Assembly (NCBI GenBank): GCA_019414245.1 | Contig: DXMK01000015.1 | Coordinates: 171,383-235,382, forward strand | From: Collinsella sp. | Lineage (GTDB): Bacteria > Actinomycetota > Coriobacteriia > Coriobacteriales > Coriobacteriaceae | Reading direction: 5' to 3' | Length of the DNA: 64,000 bases | Shown: positions 8,100 to 17,273 of the stretch, one piece after another | How the letters are laid out: every line of letters begins with the position of its first letter | How positions within the stretch are numbered: the stretch's first letter is position 1 | The notes under the pieces: model-generated | Databases searched by the model: none | What the model was told of the DNA's origin: nothing | The model's input: the letters and a program-made list of their open reading frames with translations, nothing else | Made by a program: the position numbers and the translations under genes

Positions 8100-9953
8100 T
8101 TACATCTGCTCGGGCGCGGAAACGCCAACGAGGGTGAGCACCAGGGCGAGCGTCACGCGGACGGCATCGCAAGCGGCCAGACGGGCACGCGAAAGCTCGG
8201 GGTCGACGGGACGGCCCTCGCTCGGCAGCACCTGGCAGGCAGCGTAGAAGCTGTGGAAGTCACCGGCGAGTTCCTCGGCAAAGTGGGTCAGACGGAACGG
8301 GGCGCGATCGCGAGCACAGCTGGCGATCAGGTCGGTGAGCTCGTTGAGCTTGCGCGAAAGGGCGAGCTCGGTCGGGTCGGTCAGCAGCGAGTAATCGACG
8401 TTCTCACCGATGGCCTTGGCGGCAACGGCCTTCATGCCCATCTCGTCGGCCTGCTCGGCGGTAACGTCGGCGGCACGGCGCAGGATGGAGCACACGCGGG
8501 CGTGAGCATACTGCACGTAATAGACCGGGTTGGAGTTGTCGCGCTTCTTAACGGCCTCGATGTCGAAGTCGACCATCTGGTTGGAGCTCTTGGAGATGAG
8601 CGTGTAGCGAGCGGCATCGGAGCCAACCTCGTCGACGAGCTCCTGAAGGGTCACCATGGTGCCCTTGCGCTTGGACATACGGACGGGCTTGCCGTTACGC
8701 AGCAGGTTGACGAGCTGGCCCAGTAGAACCTCGAACTTGCCGGGGTAACCCAGAGCGTCGCAGACGCAGCGGACGCGCTCGATGTAACCGTGGTGGTCGG
8801 CGCCCCAGATGTCGATGACGTGGTCGACGCGCTGGAACTTATCCCAGTGATAGGCGACGTCGGAGGCGAAGTAGGTGTACTCGCCGTCGGACTTGATCAG
8901 GACGCGGTCCTTGTCGTCGCCCAGATCGGTGGAGCGGAACCACAGGGCGCCGTCCTTGGTGTAGAGGTAGCCCATCTTGTCGAGCTTCTCAAAAGCGCGG
9001 TCGACGGCGGAGGTGCCGGCGGTCTCGCCCTCGGTGTCCTTCACATACAGCGAGCGCTCGGAGTACCAACGGTCAAAGTCGCAGTTGACGGCGTGGCAGA
9101 GGTCGCGCATGTTGTCGACCATCTTCACGTAGCCGCGCTCACGGAAGCTCTCCATACGCTCCTGCGGATCGGCGTCGACCCACTTGTCGCCGTCGGTGCG
9201 CCAGAACTCGGCGGCCTCGTCGATGATGTAGTCGCCGCCGTAAGAGTCCTTGCCCAAGGTCTCGGCAAAGTTGTCCTGATACGGATGGGTCTCGGGGTGC
9301 TCGTCGTTCTCGTCGGCAACAAAGGCGTCACGGTCGGCGATCAGCAGCTTGTGAGCCTCGTCGATATCAACGCCCTGCTTGGCGATGATGTCGGCAAGCT
9401 GCATATAGCGCGTGCTGATGGAGTTGCCGAAGGTGTTCATCTGAGAGCCGTGGTCATTGATGTAGAACTCACGCTGGATGTCGTAACCGGCGTGGTCCAT
9501 GACGCGGCAAAGGGAGTCGCCCAGAGCGGCCCAGCGGCCGTGACCAATGTGCATGGGGCCGACGGGGTTGGCGGAAACGAACTCGACCTGGGTCTTCAGG
9601 CCACCACCGACGTTGGACTTAGCGAAGTCCATGCCCTTATCGCGAGCCTCGCCAAAGATGGCATTCTTGACGGCAACGGAGAGGTAGAAGTTGATGAAAC
9701 CGGGGCCTGCGATCTCAACCTTCTCGATCGCGGGATCCTCGGGCATATGGGCAACGATGGCCTCGGCGATCTTGCGCGGGGCGCAGTGGGCCAGCTTGGC
9801 GGACTTCAGGGCCATGGTAGAGGTCCACTCGCCATGAGAAGTGTCAGCCGGTCGCTCGATAGCGCAATCGTCAAGTTCAAATGCGGAAAGGTCGCCGGCC
9901 TCCTGGGCCGCAGCAAGCGCAGCGCGTACCAGCTCTTCAATCTTCTCGGGCAT
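8100..9953 (-). CDS. argS: Arginyl-tRNA synthetase
   Basis: A 617-residue class Ia synthetase that charges tRNA-Arg with arginine. The N-terminal tRNA-recognition domain is followed by the ANPVGPMHIGHGRWA signature, which holds the HIGH motif, then WGADHHGYIERV, and the KMSKS counterpart in PVRMSKRKGTMV. The C-terminal DALR anticodon-binding domain contains YVQYAHARVCSI. The ATG at 9953 is preceded by AAGGAGGAT, a near-ideal ribosome binding site; in-frame upstream codons back to 10082 have no such support. The gene stands alone with its own terminator. Divergent to it is a CarD-family gene. Confidence 0.96.
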   Translation of the reverse strand: MPEKIEELVRAALAAAQEAGDLSAFELDDCAIERPADTSHGEWTSTMALKSAKLAHCAPRKIAEAIVAHMPEDPAIEKVEIAGPGFINFYLSVAVKNAIFGEARDKGMDFAKSNVGGGLKTQVEFVSANPVGPMHIGHGRWAALGDSLCRVMDHAGYDIQREFYINDHGSQMNTFGNSISTRYMQLADIIAKQGVDIDEAHKLLIADRDAFVADENDEHPETHPYQDNFAETLGKDSYGGDYIIDEAAEFWRTDGDKWVDADPQERMESFRERGYVKMVDNMRDLCHAVNCDFDRWYSERSLYVKDTEGETAGTSAVDRAFEKLDKMGYLYTKDGALWFRSTDLGDDKDRVLIKSDGEYTYFASDVAYHWDKFQRVDHVIDIWGADHHGYIERVRCVCDALGYPGKFEVLLGQLVNLLRNGKPVRMSKRKGTMVTLQELVDEVGSDAARYTLISKSSNQMVDFDIEAVKKRDNSNPVYYVQYAHARVCSILRRAADVTAEQADEMGMKAVAAKAIGENVDYSLLTDPTELALSRKLNELTDLIASCARDRAPFRLTHFAEELAGDFHSFYAACQVLPSEGRPVDPELSRARLAACDAVRVTLALVLTLVGVSAPEQM

Positions 9954-10134
9954 AGATCCTCCTTGTGTTAAAGCCCCCGAGCTCTTGGTCACTCGTAGGG
10001 CAAAAGCCAGAGTTTGTAGCACTCTATCACAAGCGAGGGGCACTGTCGCAGGGTAAAGCCAATCGAAATTGCATATGCACAAAATTGACTACAGCTTGTA
10101 TGGAGTCACTCAAAGATGCCGGTCTGCCTGCAGA

Positions 10135-10159
10135 TTATGCACGCGTTGAAAATGCATAA
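10135..10159. promoter_or_regulatory. Candidate operator between argS and the CarD gene
   Basis: A perfect seven-base inverted repeat TTATGCA (10135-10141) / TGCATAA (10153-10159) with an 11-base spacer lies in the 340-base divergent region. A third half-site TGCATAA is at 10222-10228 and GCATATGC occurs near 10070. No regulator is identifiable from the sequence. The rest of 9954-10295 holds no gene. Confidence 0.35.
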
Positions 10160-10295
10160 AGGTGTGAATGAGCTGTGTCTTTTATCGAATACTCTTACCT
10201 ATCAGAGTTGTGTGCTTTTCCTGCATAAAGCGAGGATTTGCGCACGTCAGCGTGTTATTCTAGACATACGTAAATTCGTATAAGTTGGAGGTAGC

Positions 10296-10781
10296 ATGTT
10301 CTCAATCGGTCAACACGTCATTCATCCGGGTCAGGGAGTCTGCACCGTCGTCGGTTTTAGGGACGACACGCCGCAGCCCATGTTGTTGCTCGAGGCCAAG
10401 CAAGGGCATGCGCAGACGATCCTTATGTACCCCGTGGCGCAGGCCGACCGTCTGCATGCCGCCATCTCTCAGCAAGATGCCGAGCATCTGCTGAGCCACT
10501 ATGACGAGCTGGAGTGCGACACCTTTACCGAGCGCAACAGCTCGCTTGAAGAGACACACTTTAAGCAGCAGCTCAAGCTGGGCGCGCCCGAGACGGTCCG
10601 CGTGGCAAAGACCATGATGCACCGCATTCGCCAGGCCGAGGAAGCCGATAAAAAGCCCAGCTCTTACTATATGCGTGTACTCAAGGAAGCCAAGCGCCGC
10701 TCCATCGAGGAGTTCGCCGTGGCATTGGGCGTCACCGAGGAGGCCGCCGAAGCCCGCCTAGCCCAAGCCGCCCTCAACTAA
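10296..10781 (+). CDS. CarD-family transcriptional regulator
   Basis: A 161-residue CarD/CdnL-type protein. Residues 1-60 form the RNA-polymerase-interacting Tudor-like domain with the typical opening MFSIGQHVIHPGQGVCTVVG. The rest is the helical DNA-binding domain (ETVRVAKTMMHRIRQAEE, SSYYMRVLKEAKRRSIEEFA). Proteins of this family bind the beta subunit and stabilise open complexes at many promoters, often with a role in stress and rRNA control. AGTTGGAGGTAGC lies directly before the ATG. The length matches mycobacterial CarD (162). A family A hairpin follows at once and probably ends the transcript. Confidence 0.9.
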   Translation: MFSIGQHVIHPGQGVCTVVGFRDDTPQPMLLLEAKQGHAQTILMYPVAQADRLHAAISQQDAEHLLSHYDELECDTFTERNSSLEETHFKQQLKLGAPETVRVAKTMMHRIRQAEEADKKPSSYYMRVLKEAKRRSIEEFAVALGVTEEAAEARLAQAALN

Positions 10782-10793
10782 CCCATCCGCGCC

Positions 10794-10836
10794 AAAAACC
10801 ACCACAAAGGGGACAGGCACCTTTGTGGTGGTTTTT
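10794..10836. repeat. Family A palindromic repeat, copy 1
   Basis: AAAAACCACCACAAAGG and CCTTTGTGGTGGTTTTTT form a near-perfect hairpin around GGACAGGCA. It has T-runs on both sides and lies 13 bases after the CarD stop codon, so it can act as a terminator. Confidence 0.85.
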
Positions 10837-10898
10837 TCGTTCTAGTCGTTCTAGTAGTATTCATTCTTAGCGATACCTGCGAGCACAAGGAGTCTTTT

Positions 10899-11498
10899 AT
10901 GGCAGAGCCACTTTCCGCCGGAATCACCCGCGACCGTGCGTTCGAATTGCTCAACGAGCACAATAAGGACCCGTTCCACATCACCCACGGCGAAACGGTC
11001 GAGGGCACCATGCGCTACTTTGCGCGCGAGTTCGACCCCGAGAACGAGGAGTTTTGGGGCATCGTCGGTCTGCTGCACGACCTAGATTGGGAGGAGCATG
11101 AGGACGACCCCATGAACCACACCATCTATGCGGCCGAGATCCTTGAAGGCGAGGGCGCCTCTCCCGATCTCATTCGCGCCATTCAGACGCACACGTCGGA
11201 CTTCAACATCTCGCTGCCCAAGCCCGAGCTGCAGATGGAAAAGATCCTGTTTGCCTGCGACGAGCTCACCGGCTTGATCGGTGCTGCCGTCATCATGCGT
11301 CCGAGTAAGAGCGTCATGGACTTTACGACCAAGTCGCTCAAGAAAAAGTTCAAGGACAAGCGCTTTGCCGCCGGCTGCTCGCGCGACGTGATTACGCAGG
11401 GTGCCGAGATGCTGGGCTGGGAGCTCCCCGAGCTCTTCGACCGTACCATCGCGGCCATGCAGTCCTTCGCCCCCGACCGCGACACCTTTCAGGCTTAA
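10899..11498 (+). CDS. HD-domain hydrolase
   Basis: A 199-residue HD-superfamily protein. The metal ligands are visible as H29/T30 (PFHITHGETVEG), the HD pair in VGLLHDLDWEEHEDD (about H60-D61) and the later HTSDF. Proteins of this kind are metal-dependent phosphohydrolases, often acting on nucleotides; the substrate is unknown. The C-terminal part (SKSVMDFTTKSLKKKFKDKRFAAG) is conserved in a common group of short HD proteins. The start has AAGGAGTCTTTT upstream. The gene lies between two family A hairpins and converges with proA. Confidence 0.85.
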   Translation: MAEPLSAGITRDRAFELLNEHNKDPFHITHGETVEGTMRYFAREFDPENEEFWGIVGLLHDLDWEEHEDDPMNHTIYAAEILEGEGASPDLIRAIQTHTSDFNISLPKPELQMEKILFACDELTGLIGAAVIMRPSKSVMDFTTKSLKKKFKDKRFAAGCSRDVITQGAEMLGWELPELFDRTIAAMQSFAPDRDTFQA

Positions 11499-11501
11499 TT
11501 C

Positions 11502-11545
11502 CAAAACCATCACAAAGGGGACAGGCACCTTTGTGGTGGTTTTTG
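11502..11545. repeat. Family A palindromic repeat, copy 2
   Basis: CCAAAACCATCACAAAGGGG paired with CCTTTGTGGTGGTTTTTG, with GGGGACAGGCACC in the centre. It sits between the convergent HD-hydrolase and proA genes, where a bidirectional terminator is expected. Confidence 0.85.
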
Positions 11546-11557
11546 TTTGCGCGGGCG

Positions 11558-12844
11558 TTAGGGGCGGACCTGGCCGGTGCCTCGGAGCTTGTATTTGTAG
11601 GTGGTGAGGGCCTCGGCGGCAAAGGGGCCGCGGGCGTGGAGCTTTTGGGTCGAGATGCCAATCTCGGCGCCCAGGCCAAACTCGCCGCCGTCGGTAAAGC
11701 GCGTGCTGGCGTTGGCATACACGGCCGAGGCATCGACCTCGTCCAGGAAGCGCTCGCAAGCATCCGTGTCCTCTGCAACGATGGCCTCGGAGTGCATCGT
11801 GCCGTAGCGGTTGATGTGCGCGATGGCCTCGTCCTCGTTCGCCACGACCTTCACGCTCATCTCGAGCGCCAGATACTCGCGACCCCAGTCCTCCTCAGTC
11901 GCGGCAACGTAGTCATCGCCCTCGGCAAGCCCGGCGTCGGCGCACGCGGCGCACGTGGCCTCGTCGCCGTGAATGAGCACGCCGTGGTCATGCAGCACGG
12001 CCACGACCGCGGGCAAAAACGCATCGGCCACGGCACGGTCGACCAGCAGCGACTCGGCGGCATTGCACACGCCCACGCGCTGCGTCTTAGCGTTGACGAT
12101 AATATTGAGCGCTTTATCGAAGTCGGCGGATTCATGCACGTAGATGTGGCAGTTACCCGTGCCCGTCTCGATCACCGGAACGAGCGACTCGCGCACGCAG
12201 CGCTGGATCAGGCCCGCACCGCCACGCGGAATGAGCACATCGACGACGCCGCGGAGCTTCATGAGCTCGCCGGTGGCCTCGCGGTCGGTAGACTCGATCA
12301 TCGACACGGCCCCGCGCGGGAAGCCCTTGGCCTCGAGCGCATCGGCCAGCAGTTCGGCAATCATGGCACACGAGTGATAGGCCAGCGAGCCGCCGCGCAG
12401 AATGCAGGCGTTGCCGGTGCGGATGCAGATGCCCGCGGCGTCGGCCGTCACGTTGGGGCGCGCCTCGTACACCATGGCGACCAGGCCCAACGGCACGCTC
12501 ACGCGGGTGAGGTCCACGCCGCTTGCGAGCACGCGGTGGTCGAGCACACGGCCGACAGGATCGGGCAGCTCGGCGAGCTTCTCCAGGCCGACGGCCATGC
12601 CCTCAACGCGCTCGGGCGTCAGCAGCAGACGGTCGAGGAGTCCCGCCGAGGTCCCCGCATCGCGCGCGGCGGACATATCGAGCTCGTTGGCGGCGACGAT
12701 GGAGTCGATTCCGTTGCGCAGTGCTGCGGCCATGGCGCGCACGGCCTCCTGGCGCTGCTCGTCGCTCGCCGTGGCAAGCGAGGCCGACGCTGCCTTAGCG
12801 GCAACGGCAAGATCGTGGACATACGTGGCTATATCGACCGACAT
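11558..12844 (-). CDS. proA: Gamma-glutamyl phosphate reductase
   Basis: A 428-residue aldehyde-dehydrogenase-superfamily enzyme that reduces gamma-glutamyl phosphate to glutamate semialdehyde with NADPH, the second step of proline synthesis. The catalytic cysteine lies in QRVGVCNAAESLLVD, and IPRGGAGLI, GTGNCHIYVHESAD and the C-terminal GEFGLGAEIGISTQKLHARG are characteristic of ProA. GGAGAAAGG precedes the ATG. Its pathway partner proB lies on the same strand 1.6 kb away, with a plus-strand peptidase gene between them, so proBA is not a simple operon here. Confidence 0.95.
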   Translation of the reverse strand: MSVDIATYVHDLAVAAKAASASLATASDEQRQEAVRAMAAALRNGIDSIVAANELDMSAARDAGTSAGLLDRLLLTPERVEGMAVGLEKLAELPDPVGRVLDHRVLASGVDLTRVSVPLGLVAMVYEARPNVTADAAGICIRTGNACILRGGSLAYHSCAMIAELLADALEAKGFPRGAVSMIESTDREATGELMKLRGVVDVLIPRGGAGLIQRCVRESLVPVIETGTGNCHIYVHESADFDKALNIIVNAKTQRVGVCNAAESLLVDRAVADAFLPAVVAVLHDHGVLIHGDEATCAACADAGLAEGDDYVAATEEDWGREYLALEMSVKVVANEDEAIAHINRYGTMHSEAIVAEDTDACERFLDEVDASAVYANASTRFTDGGEFGLGAEIGISTQKLHARGPFAAEALTTYKYKLRGTGQVRP

Positions 12845-12956
12845 GGACGGCCCTTTCTCCTAGAAGTTTGCAACCATGGTAGCCGATTTGCGCATGGCCT
12901 CGCCCGCGGCGGTAGAATTGGTCAACCCGAAACACCGCAACGAACGGAAGACTCAC

Positions 12957-14375
12957 ATGACCCTCATTACTTCGTACCACGTCCCCGGCCTGTATGTCGA
13001 GGACCACAGCATCGATGTCCCCCTTGACTGGCGCGGCCTGGAGCCGATGCTCCTGGCCGTCGGCAGCACCATGCGCCGCGGCGCCATGCCGGCGCCCATC
13101 GCAGGTGCGCCCGAAAGCATCAAGCTCTTCTACCGCGTGGTTTGCGCGCCCGACCGCATCAACGACGATCTACCGCTGCTCCTGTTTTTGCAGGGCGGCC
13201 CCGGCGGCGAGAGCCCGCGTCCGCTGTCACCCACAAGCGACGGCTGGATCGAGGAGGCCGTCAAGCACTTCCGCGTCGTCCTGCCCGACCAGCGCGGCAC
13301 CGGACGCAGCAGCTGTGTAGACGGGCGCACGATCGCGGCCTTGGGCGAGCGTGCCGAGGCAGCCGGCGCCGATGCGGACCGCTCGCAGGCGGACTTCCTC
13401 AAGCGCCACCTCGCCAGCTCCATCGTGCGCGATTTTGAGTACCTGCGCCTGGTGGGCTTTGGCGGCAGGCCCTGGGTCACGCTCGGGCAGAGCTACGGCG
13501 GCTTTTTGACGCTGAGCTACCTGTCGCTCTTCCCCGAGGGCGTGGCGGCAAGCTTTACCTGCGGCGGCATCCCCCACGTACCGGCGAGCGCAAGCGAGGT
13601 CTACGCGCACACCTTCCCGCGCATGGCTGCCAAGACGCAGCAGTATTACAACCGCTACCCCGCCGACGTCGAGCGCGTGGCGGCCCTGGCAGATGCCCTC
13701 GAGGAGCAAAAGCCCGTGCTACCCGACGGCTCGCCGATGACGGTCGAACGCCTGCAGCTCATGGGCAGCGACTTTGGCATGAAGCCGAGCTTTGAGCGCA
13801 TGCATTGGATTATCGATCATGCTTTTGTTGACGGCGACGGCACGCTGGCCTGCGGCGCCTCGGTATCTGACAGCTTTTTGATGCGCGCCTTCGAGCGCAC
13901 CAACACGCGCACGAATCCGCTGTACTGGACGCTGCAGGAGTTTATCTACGCCGACGGCGACACTATGCCCATTCGCTGGGCCGCGGCAGAAGAGAAGGCA
14001 CACCGTGCCGAGTTCGACACGCTCGCGCGACCGCTCATGTTTACCGGCGAGGCCATGTTCCCGTGGATGTTTGAGCAGATGCCCGAACTTAAGCCCTTCA
14101 AGCCGGCGATGGATCTGCTGATGGAAGACACCAGCTGGGACAAGATCTACGACCCGCAGCGACTGGCGTGCAACGAGGTGCCCCTGCAGGCCGCAGTGTA
14201 TTTCGACGACATGTACGTCGATTCGGGCCTGCAGCTCGATACGCTCAGCCGCGTGGGCAACTCGCATGCCTGGGTGACCAACGAGTTCGAGCACGACGGT
14301 CTACACGGTAGCGTGGTGTTCAAGCACCTCTTCAACGAAGCCCTCAACCGCGGAGACCTGCGCCAAATCTTCTAG
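12957..14375 (+). CDS. Alpha/beta hydrolase, proline iminopeptidase (S33) type
   Basis: A 472-residue serine peptidase-like alpha/beta hydrolase of the larger S33 group. The oxyanion-hole segment is LLFLQGGPGGESPRP, followed by LPDQRGTGRSS, and the nucleophile serine lies in GQSYGGFLTLSYL. The C-terminal part ends with a segment containing NSHAWVTNEFEHDGLHG, where the catalytic His is expected. These enzymes release N-terminal proline or other residues from peptides in the cytoplasm. AACGGAAG stands before the ATG at 12957; in-frame codons back to 12876 lack a binding site. Its position between the proline synthesis genes fits proline recycling, but that is inference. Confidence 0.85.
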   Translation: MTLITSYHVPGLYVEDHSIDVPLDWRGLEPMLLAVGSTMRRGAMPAPIAGAPESIKLFYRVVCAPDRINDDLPLLLFLQGGPGGESPRPLSPTSDGWIEEAVKHFRVVLPDQRGTGRSSCVDGRTIAALGERAEAAGADADRSQADFLKRHLASSIVRDFEYLRLVGFGGRPWVTLGQSYGGFLTLSYLSLFPEGVAASFTCGGIPHVPASASEVYAHTFPRMAAKTQQYYNRYPADVERVAALADALEEQKPVLPDGSPMTVERLQLMGSDFGMKPSFERMHWIIDHAFVDGDGTLACGASVSDSFLMRAFERTNTRTNPLYWTLQEFIYADGDTMPIRWAAAEEKAHRAEFDTLARPLMFTGEAMFPWMFEQMPELKPFKPAMDLLMEDTSWDKIYDPQRLACNEVPLQAAVYFDDMYVDSGLQLDTLSRVGNSHAWVTNEFEHDGLHGSVVFKHLFNEALNRGDLRQIF

Positions 14376-14426
14376 CAAAGGAGTGTCCCCACCTGCCGGC
14401 ACAATAGGAACGTCCCCAAGTGCCGG
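14376..14426. repeat. Dispersed repeat family C, copy 1
   Basis: AAAGGAGTGTCCCC, then CTGCCGGCA, then AGGAACGTCCCCAAGTGCCG. The same alternation of a GTCCCC core with a TGCCGG core occurs at 27001-27113 and 47777-47839. Confidence 0.65.
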
Positions 14427-14427
14427 A

Positions 14428-14476
14428 AAAGGAGAGGCAGCACTGCTGGCAAAACGAGCCGCAGCGCTGCCTCTCT
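14428..14476 (-). terminator. Terminator of proB
   Basis: On the minus strand GAGAGGCAGC and GCTGCCTCTC form a ten-base stem followed by CTTTT, directly after the proB stop codon. Confidence 0.8.
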
Positions 14477-15604
14477 TTATGCAAACACTATCAAGTTGTC
14501 CCTATGGATCGCGGGCTTCTCGGCCAGGTCTGCGAGCAGGCGGTTGCTGGCAATCTGGTCCTGGCGGCGGCCGGCTGCAAGCTCCAGCACGTCCGAATCG
14601 GCCTCGGCGATACCACGGGCGACAACCATGCCGCTCGGGTCGCACACGTCGAGCACATCGCCCTCGGCAAACTGGCCATCGACCTCGCGAATACCCACCG
14701 CGAGCAGCGACGATCCGCGGCTGACCAGCGCCTTCGCGGCGCCGTCATCGACCGTCACCGAGCCGTGCGCCTTGTCGCCCAGTGCAATCCACAACTTGCG
14801 CGGCGCAATGTCCAGGCGCTCCGCCGGCGGATCGAACAGCGTACCCACGCTCTCGCCGCGGGCCAGACGCACGAGCGCATCGGGCTCCTCGCCCGAGCAA
14901 ATCACGCTTTGAATGCCCGCCGTCATGAGAATGCGGCTCGCGCGAATCTTGGTGATCATGCCGCCCGTACCCACCGATGTGGAAGAATCGCCCGCCGAGG
15001 CGATAATCTTGGCATCGATCTTATGCACGACCGGGATAAACTCGGCCGTCGGATCCTCATGCGGATTGGCGGTGTAGAGGCCATCGATGTCCGAGAGCGT
15101 CACGCACAGATCGGCAGAAACCAGGCAGCTCACAAGCGCCGCCAGCGTGTCGTTGTCGCCAAACTTGATCTCATCGACGGTGACGGTATCGTTCTCGTTG
15201 ACGACCGGCACCACGCCGAGCTCCACCAGGCGAAGCAGGGCGTCGCGCGCGTGCAGGTAGGACGTGCGGCGCGCCGTGTCGTGACGCGTGAGCAGCACGA
15301 GCGAGGTGAGCAGGTCGCGCGCATGGAACTCCTCGTCGTAGGCCGACGAGATGATGCACTGACCGGCCGAGGCGCAGGCCTGCAGGCTCGGCAGGTCGCC
15401 GACCGGCTTACGGTCGAAGCCCAGCACGGGATAGCCGCAGGCAATGGCGCCCGAGCTCACCACGATCAGGCGCCAGCCAAGCTCGCGCAGCGCTGCGGCC
15501 TGGTCGGCAAGCCCGCCGATAAAGGCGCGGTTGACCTTGCCGTCGGCGCCCACCACCGTGGACGAACCGATCTTTACCACCATCGTTTTATAAGAAGTCG
15601 TCAT
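14477..15604 (-). CDS. proB: Glutamate 5-kinase
   Basis: A 375-residue enzyme that phosphorylates glutamate with ATP in the first, feedback-controlled step of proline synthesis. The amino-acid kinase domain begins with MVVKIGSSTVVGADGKVN and includes VSSGAIACG, NENDTVTVDEIKFGDND and GTGGMITKIRAS. A C-terminal PUA domain (about residues 280-365) is present, as in full-length ProB. Upstream on the same strand, 80 bases away, is pncB. A terminator overlaps the end of the gene. Confidence 0.95.
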   Translation of the reverse strand: MTTSYKTMVVKIGSSTVVGADGKVNRAFIGGLADQAAALRELGWRLIVVSSGAIACGYPVLGFDRKPVGDLPSLQACASAGQCIISSAYDEEFHARDLLTSLVLLTRHDTARRTSYLHARDALLRLVELGVVPVVNENDTVTVDEIKFGDNDTLAALVSCLVSADLCVTLSDIDGLYTANPHEDPTAEFIPVVHKIDAKIIASAGDSSTSVGTGGMITKIRASRILMTAGIQSVICSGEEPDALVRLARGESVGTLFDPPAERLDIAPRKLWIALGDKAHGSVTVDDGAAKALVSRGSSLLAVGIREVDGQFAEGDVLDVCDPSGMVVARGIAEADSDVLELAAGRRQDQIASNRLLADLAEKPAIHRDNLIVFA

Positions 15605-15683
15605 ACGTCAAACCAATCAACTGTTCAGCGAACGGCCGAGCCGGCGGCCAGGGAAGCGTGACTCGCCCCTACCGCCCAAGGAA

Positions 15684-17189
15684 TTAGTGAGCCCAGGGAA
15701 AGGCAGAGGCCGCGGCCATGTTCTTGCGCACGAGCTCGTCGCGCACCTGAGCCAGGCCCTGCTCCATACCCACCACATAGGTCTGCGGGTACAGGAAGCG
15801 CTTGAAAGCTGCGTCCAGATGGTCGAGCGCCCAAGCACAGCGCTCGCGCGCGTCCTGGATGCTCTCACGCGGAGCCACCGCACTGCCATCGCGCACGATC
15901 GGCACCAGCAGCTCGCGATACTCAAGTTCGGACACGTCGGTCACCAGGGCGGCATCGTTCACGGCCACAAGGGTATTGCCGCGCGCGGCGCCCTCCCCTG
16001 CCAGATGGTCCTCGTCATAAATCATGTCGCAAACCGGGCCGCCAAAGCCGTCGTAATAGCGTCGTACGCGCTGCACGCCGGGGATCGTGCGCTTGTAGGG
16101 CTGCTCGGAAAGCTTCACCACCGGCGTCCACGGCTCCGCGTCGCTCGCACGACGGGCCGAAAGCTTGTACACGCCGCCCAGCGCAGGCTGATCGTAGCAG
16201 GTCGCGAGTTTGGTGCCCACGCCAAAGCTGTCGATGGGCGCGCCCTGGTCGAGCAGCGACTGAATCGTGTACTCATCCAAATCGTTAGAAACCGAGATCC
16301 CCACATAGGGCAGGCCCTCGGCATCAAAACGGCCGCGCACATACTTGGAGAGCTTGGCGAGGTCGCCGGAGTCGATGCGAATGGCCGACAGGCGCTCGCC
16401 CACCGCTTCCATCTCCTTGGCAACCGTAATGGCATGTTCACAGCCCTCGCGCACGTCATAGGTGTCGATGAGCAGCGTACAGTTCTTGGGGCTCGACTTG
16501 GCAAAGGCGCGGAATGCCTCGAGCTCGGAATCGAAGCTCATCACCCAGCTGTGCGCATGAGTGCCAAAGACGGGAATACCGTAGCGGCGGCCGGCGAGCA
16601 CATTGGATGTAGAGGAGCAGCCGGCAACGTAGCTCGCGCGCGCGACGGCCAGCCCGCCATCGGGACCCTGGGCGCGGCGCAGGCCAAACTCGGCAACGGG
16701 ACGGCCGTCCGCCGCCAGCACCACGCGCGCCGTCTTGGTGGCGACAAGCGTCTGGAACCCAACGATGTTGAGCAGCGCCGTCTCAAGCAGCTGGCACTCC
16801 AGCGCGGGGCCGGTAACGCGAACCATGGGCTCGCGCGGAAAGACGAGCTCGCCCTCGGGCACGGCGTCGATGTTTACATGCGCACGAAAATCGCGCAGGT
16901 AGTCGAGGAATCCAGGCTTGAACATCGCGCCGCCGGCCGGGGCCTGGAGCGAGGCGAGGTAGTCGATGTCCTCGGGCGTAAAGCGCAGATTCTCGACCAG
17001 CTCGGGCAGTTCGGCGGTGCCGCACATGACGGCATAGGCGCTGCCAAAAGGATGGTCGCGGTAAAACGCGGTAAAACAACCCTGCTCATTGGCCTTGCCG
17101 CTCTCCCACAGGCCCTGGGCCATAGTGAGCTCGTACAGATCGGTGAGCATTGCAATGTCGGTGGGATGCGAGATGTCGGTCAAAGCCAT
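15684..17189 (-). CDS. pncB: Nicotinate phosphoribosyltransferase
   Basis: A 501-residue enzyme that joins nicotinate to PRPP in the NAD salvage pathway. Visible motifs are LTDLYELTMAQGLWESG at the N-terminus, FRAHVNIDAVPEG, the EFGLRRAQGPDGGL motif, GTHAHSWVMSF and the IRIDSGDLAKLSK phosphoribosyl site. The length fits the larger Gram-positive type. GAAAGG lies upstream of the ATG at 17189. Its distance of 80 bases to proB allows a shared transcript, but no direct metabolic link is evident. Confidence 0.94.
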   Translation of the reverse strand: MALTDISHPTDIAMLTDLYELTMAQGLWESGKANEQGCFTAFYRDHPFGSAYAVMCGTAELPELVENLRFTPEDIDYLASLQAPAGGAMFKPGFLDYLRDFRAHVNIDAVPEGELVFPREPMVRVTGPALECQLLETALLNIVGFQTLVATKTARVVLAADGRPVAEFGLRRAQGPDGGLAVARASYVAGCSSTSNVLAGRRYGIPVFGTHAHSWVMSFDSELEAFRAFAKSSPKNCTLLIDTYDVREGCEHAITVAKEMEAVGERLSAIRIDSGDLAKLSKYVRGRFDAEGLPYVGISVSNDLDEYTIQSLLDQGAPIDSFGVGTKLATCYDQPALGGVYKLSARRASDAEPWTPVVKLSEQPYKRTIPGVQRVRRYYDGFGGPVCDMIYDEDHLAGEGAARGNTLVAVNDAALVTDVSELEYRELLVPIVRDGSAVAPRESIQDARERCAWALDHLDAAFKRFLYPQTYVVGMEQGLAQVRDELVRKNMAAASAFPWAH

Positions 17190-17273
17190 GGGGCGACCTT
17201 TCGGATGCGTTGTGCAGAGGTTGAGGGTTGGAAAAGGGCAGAGTGTTCGGGCATGGCACCCAGCGCGAATGGG

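Noticed and set aside
7551..8726. A 391-codon open frame running from the rho-argS gap into argS
   Set aside because: The first half lies in repeat sequence and the second half is antisense to argS; there is no ribosome binding site.
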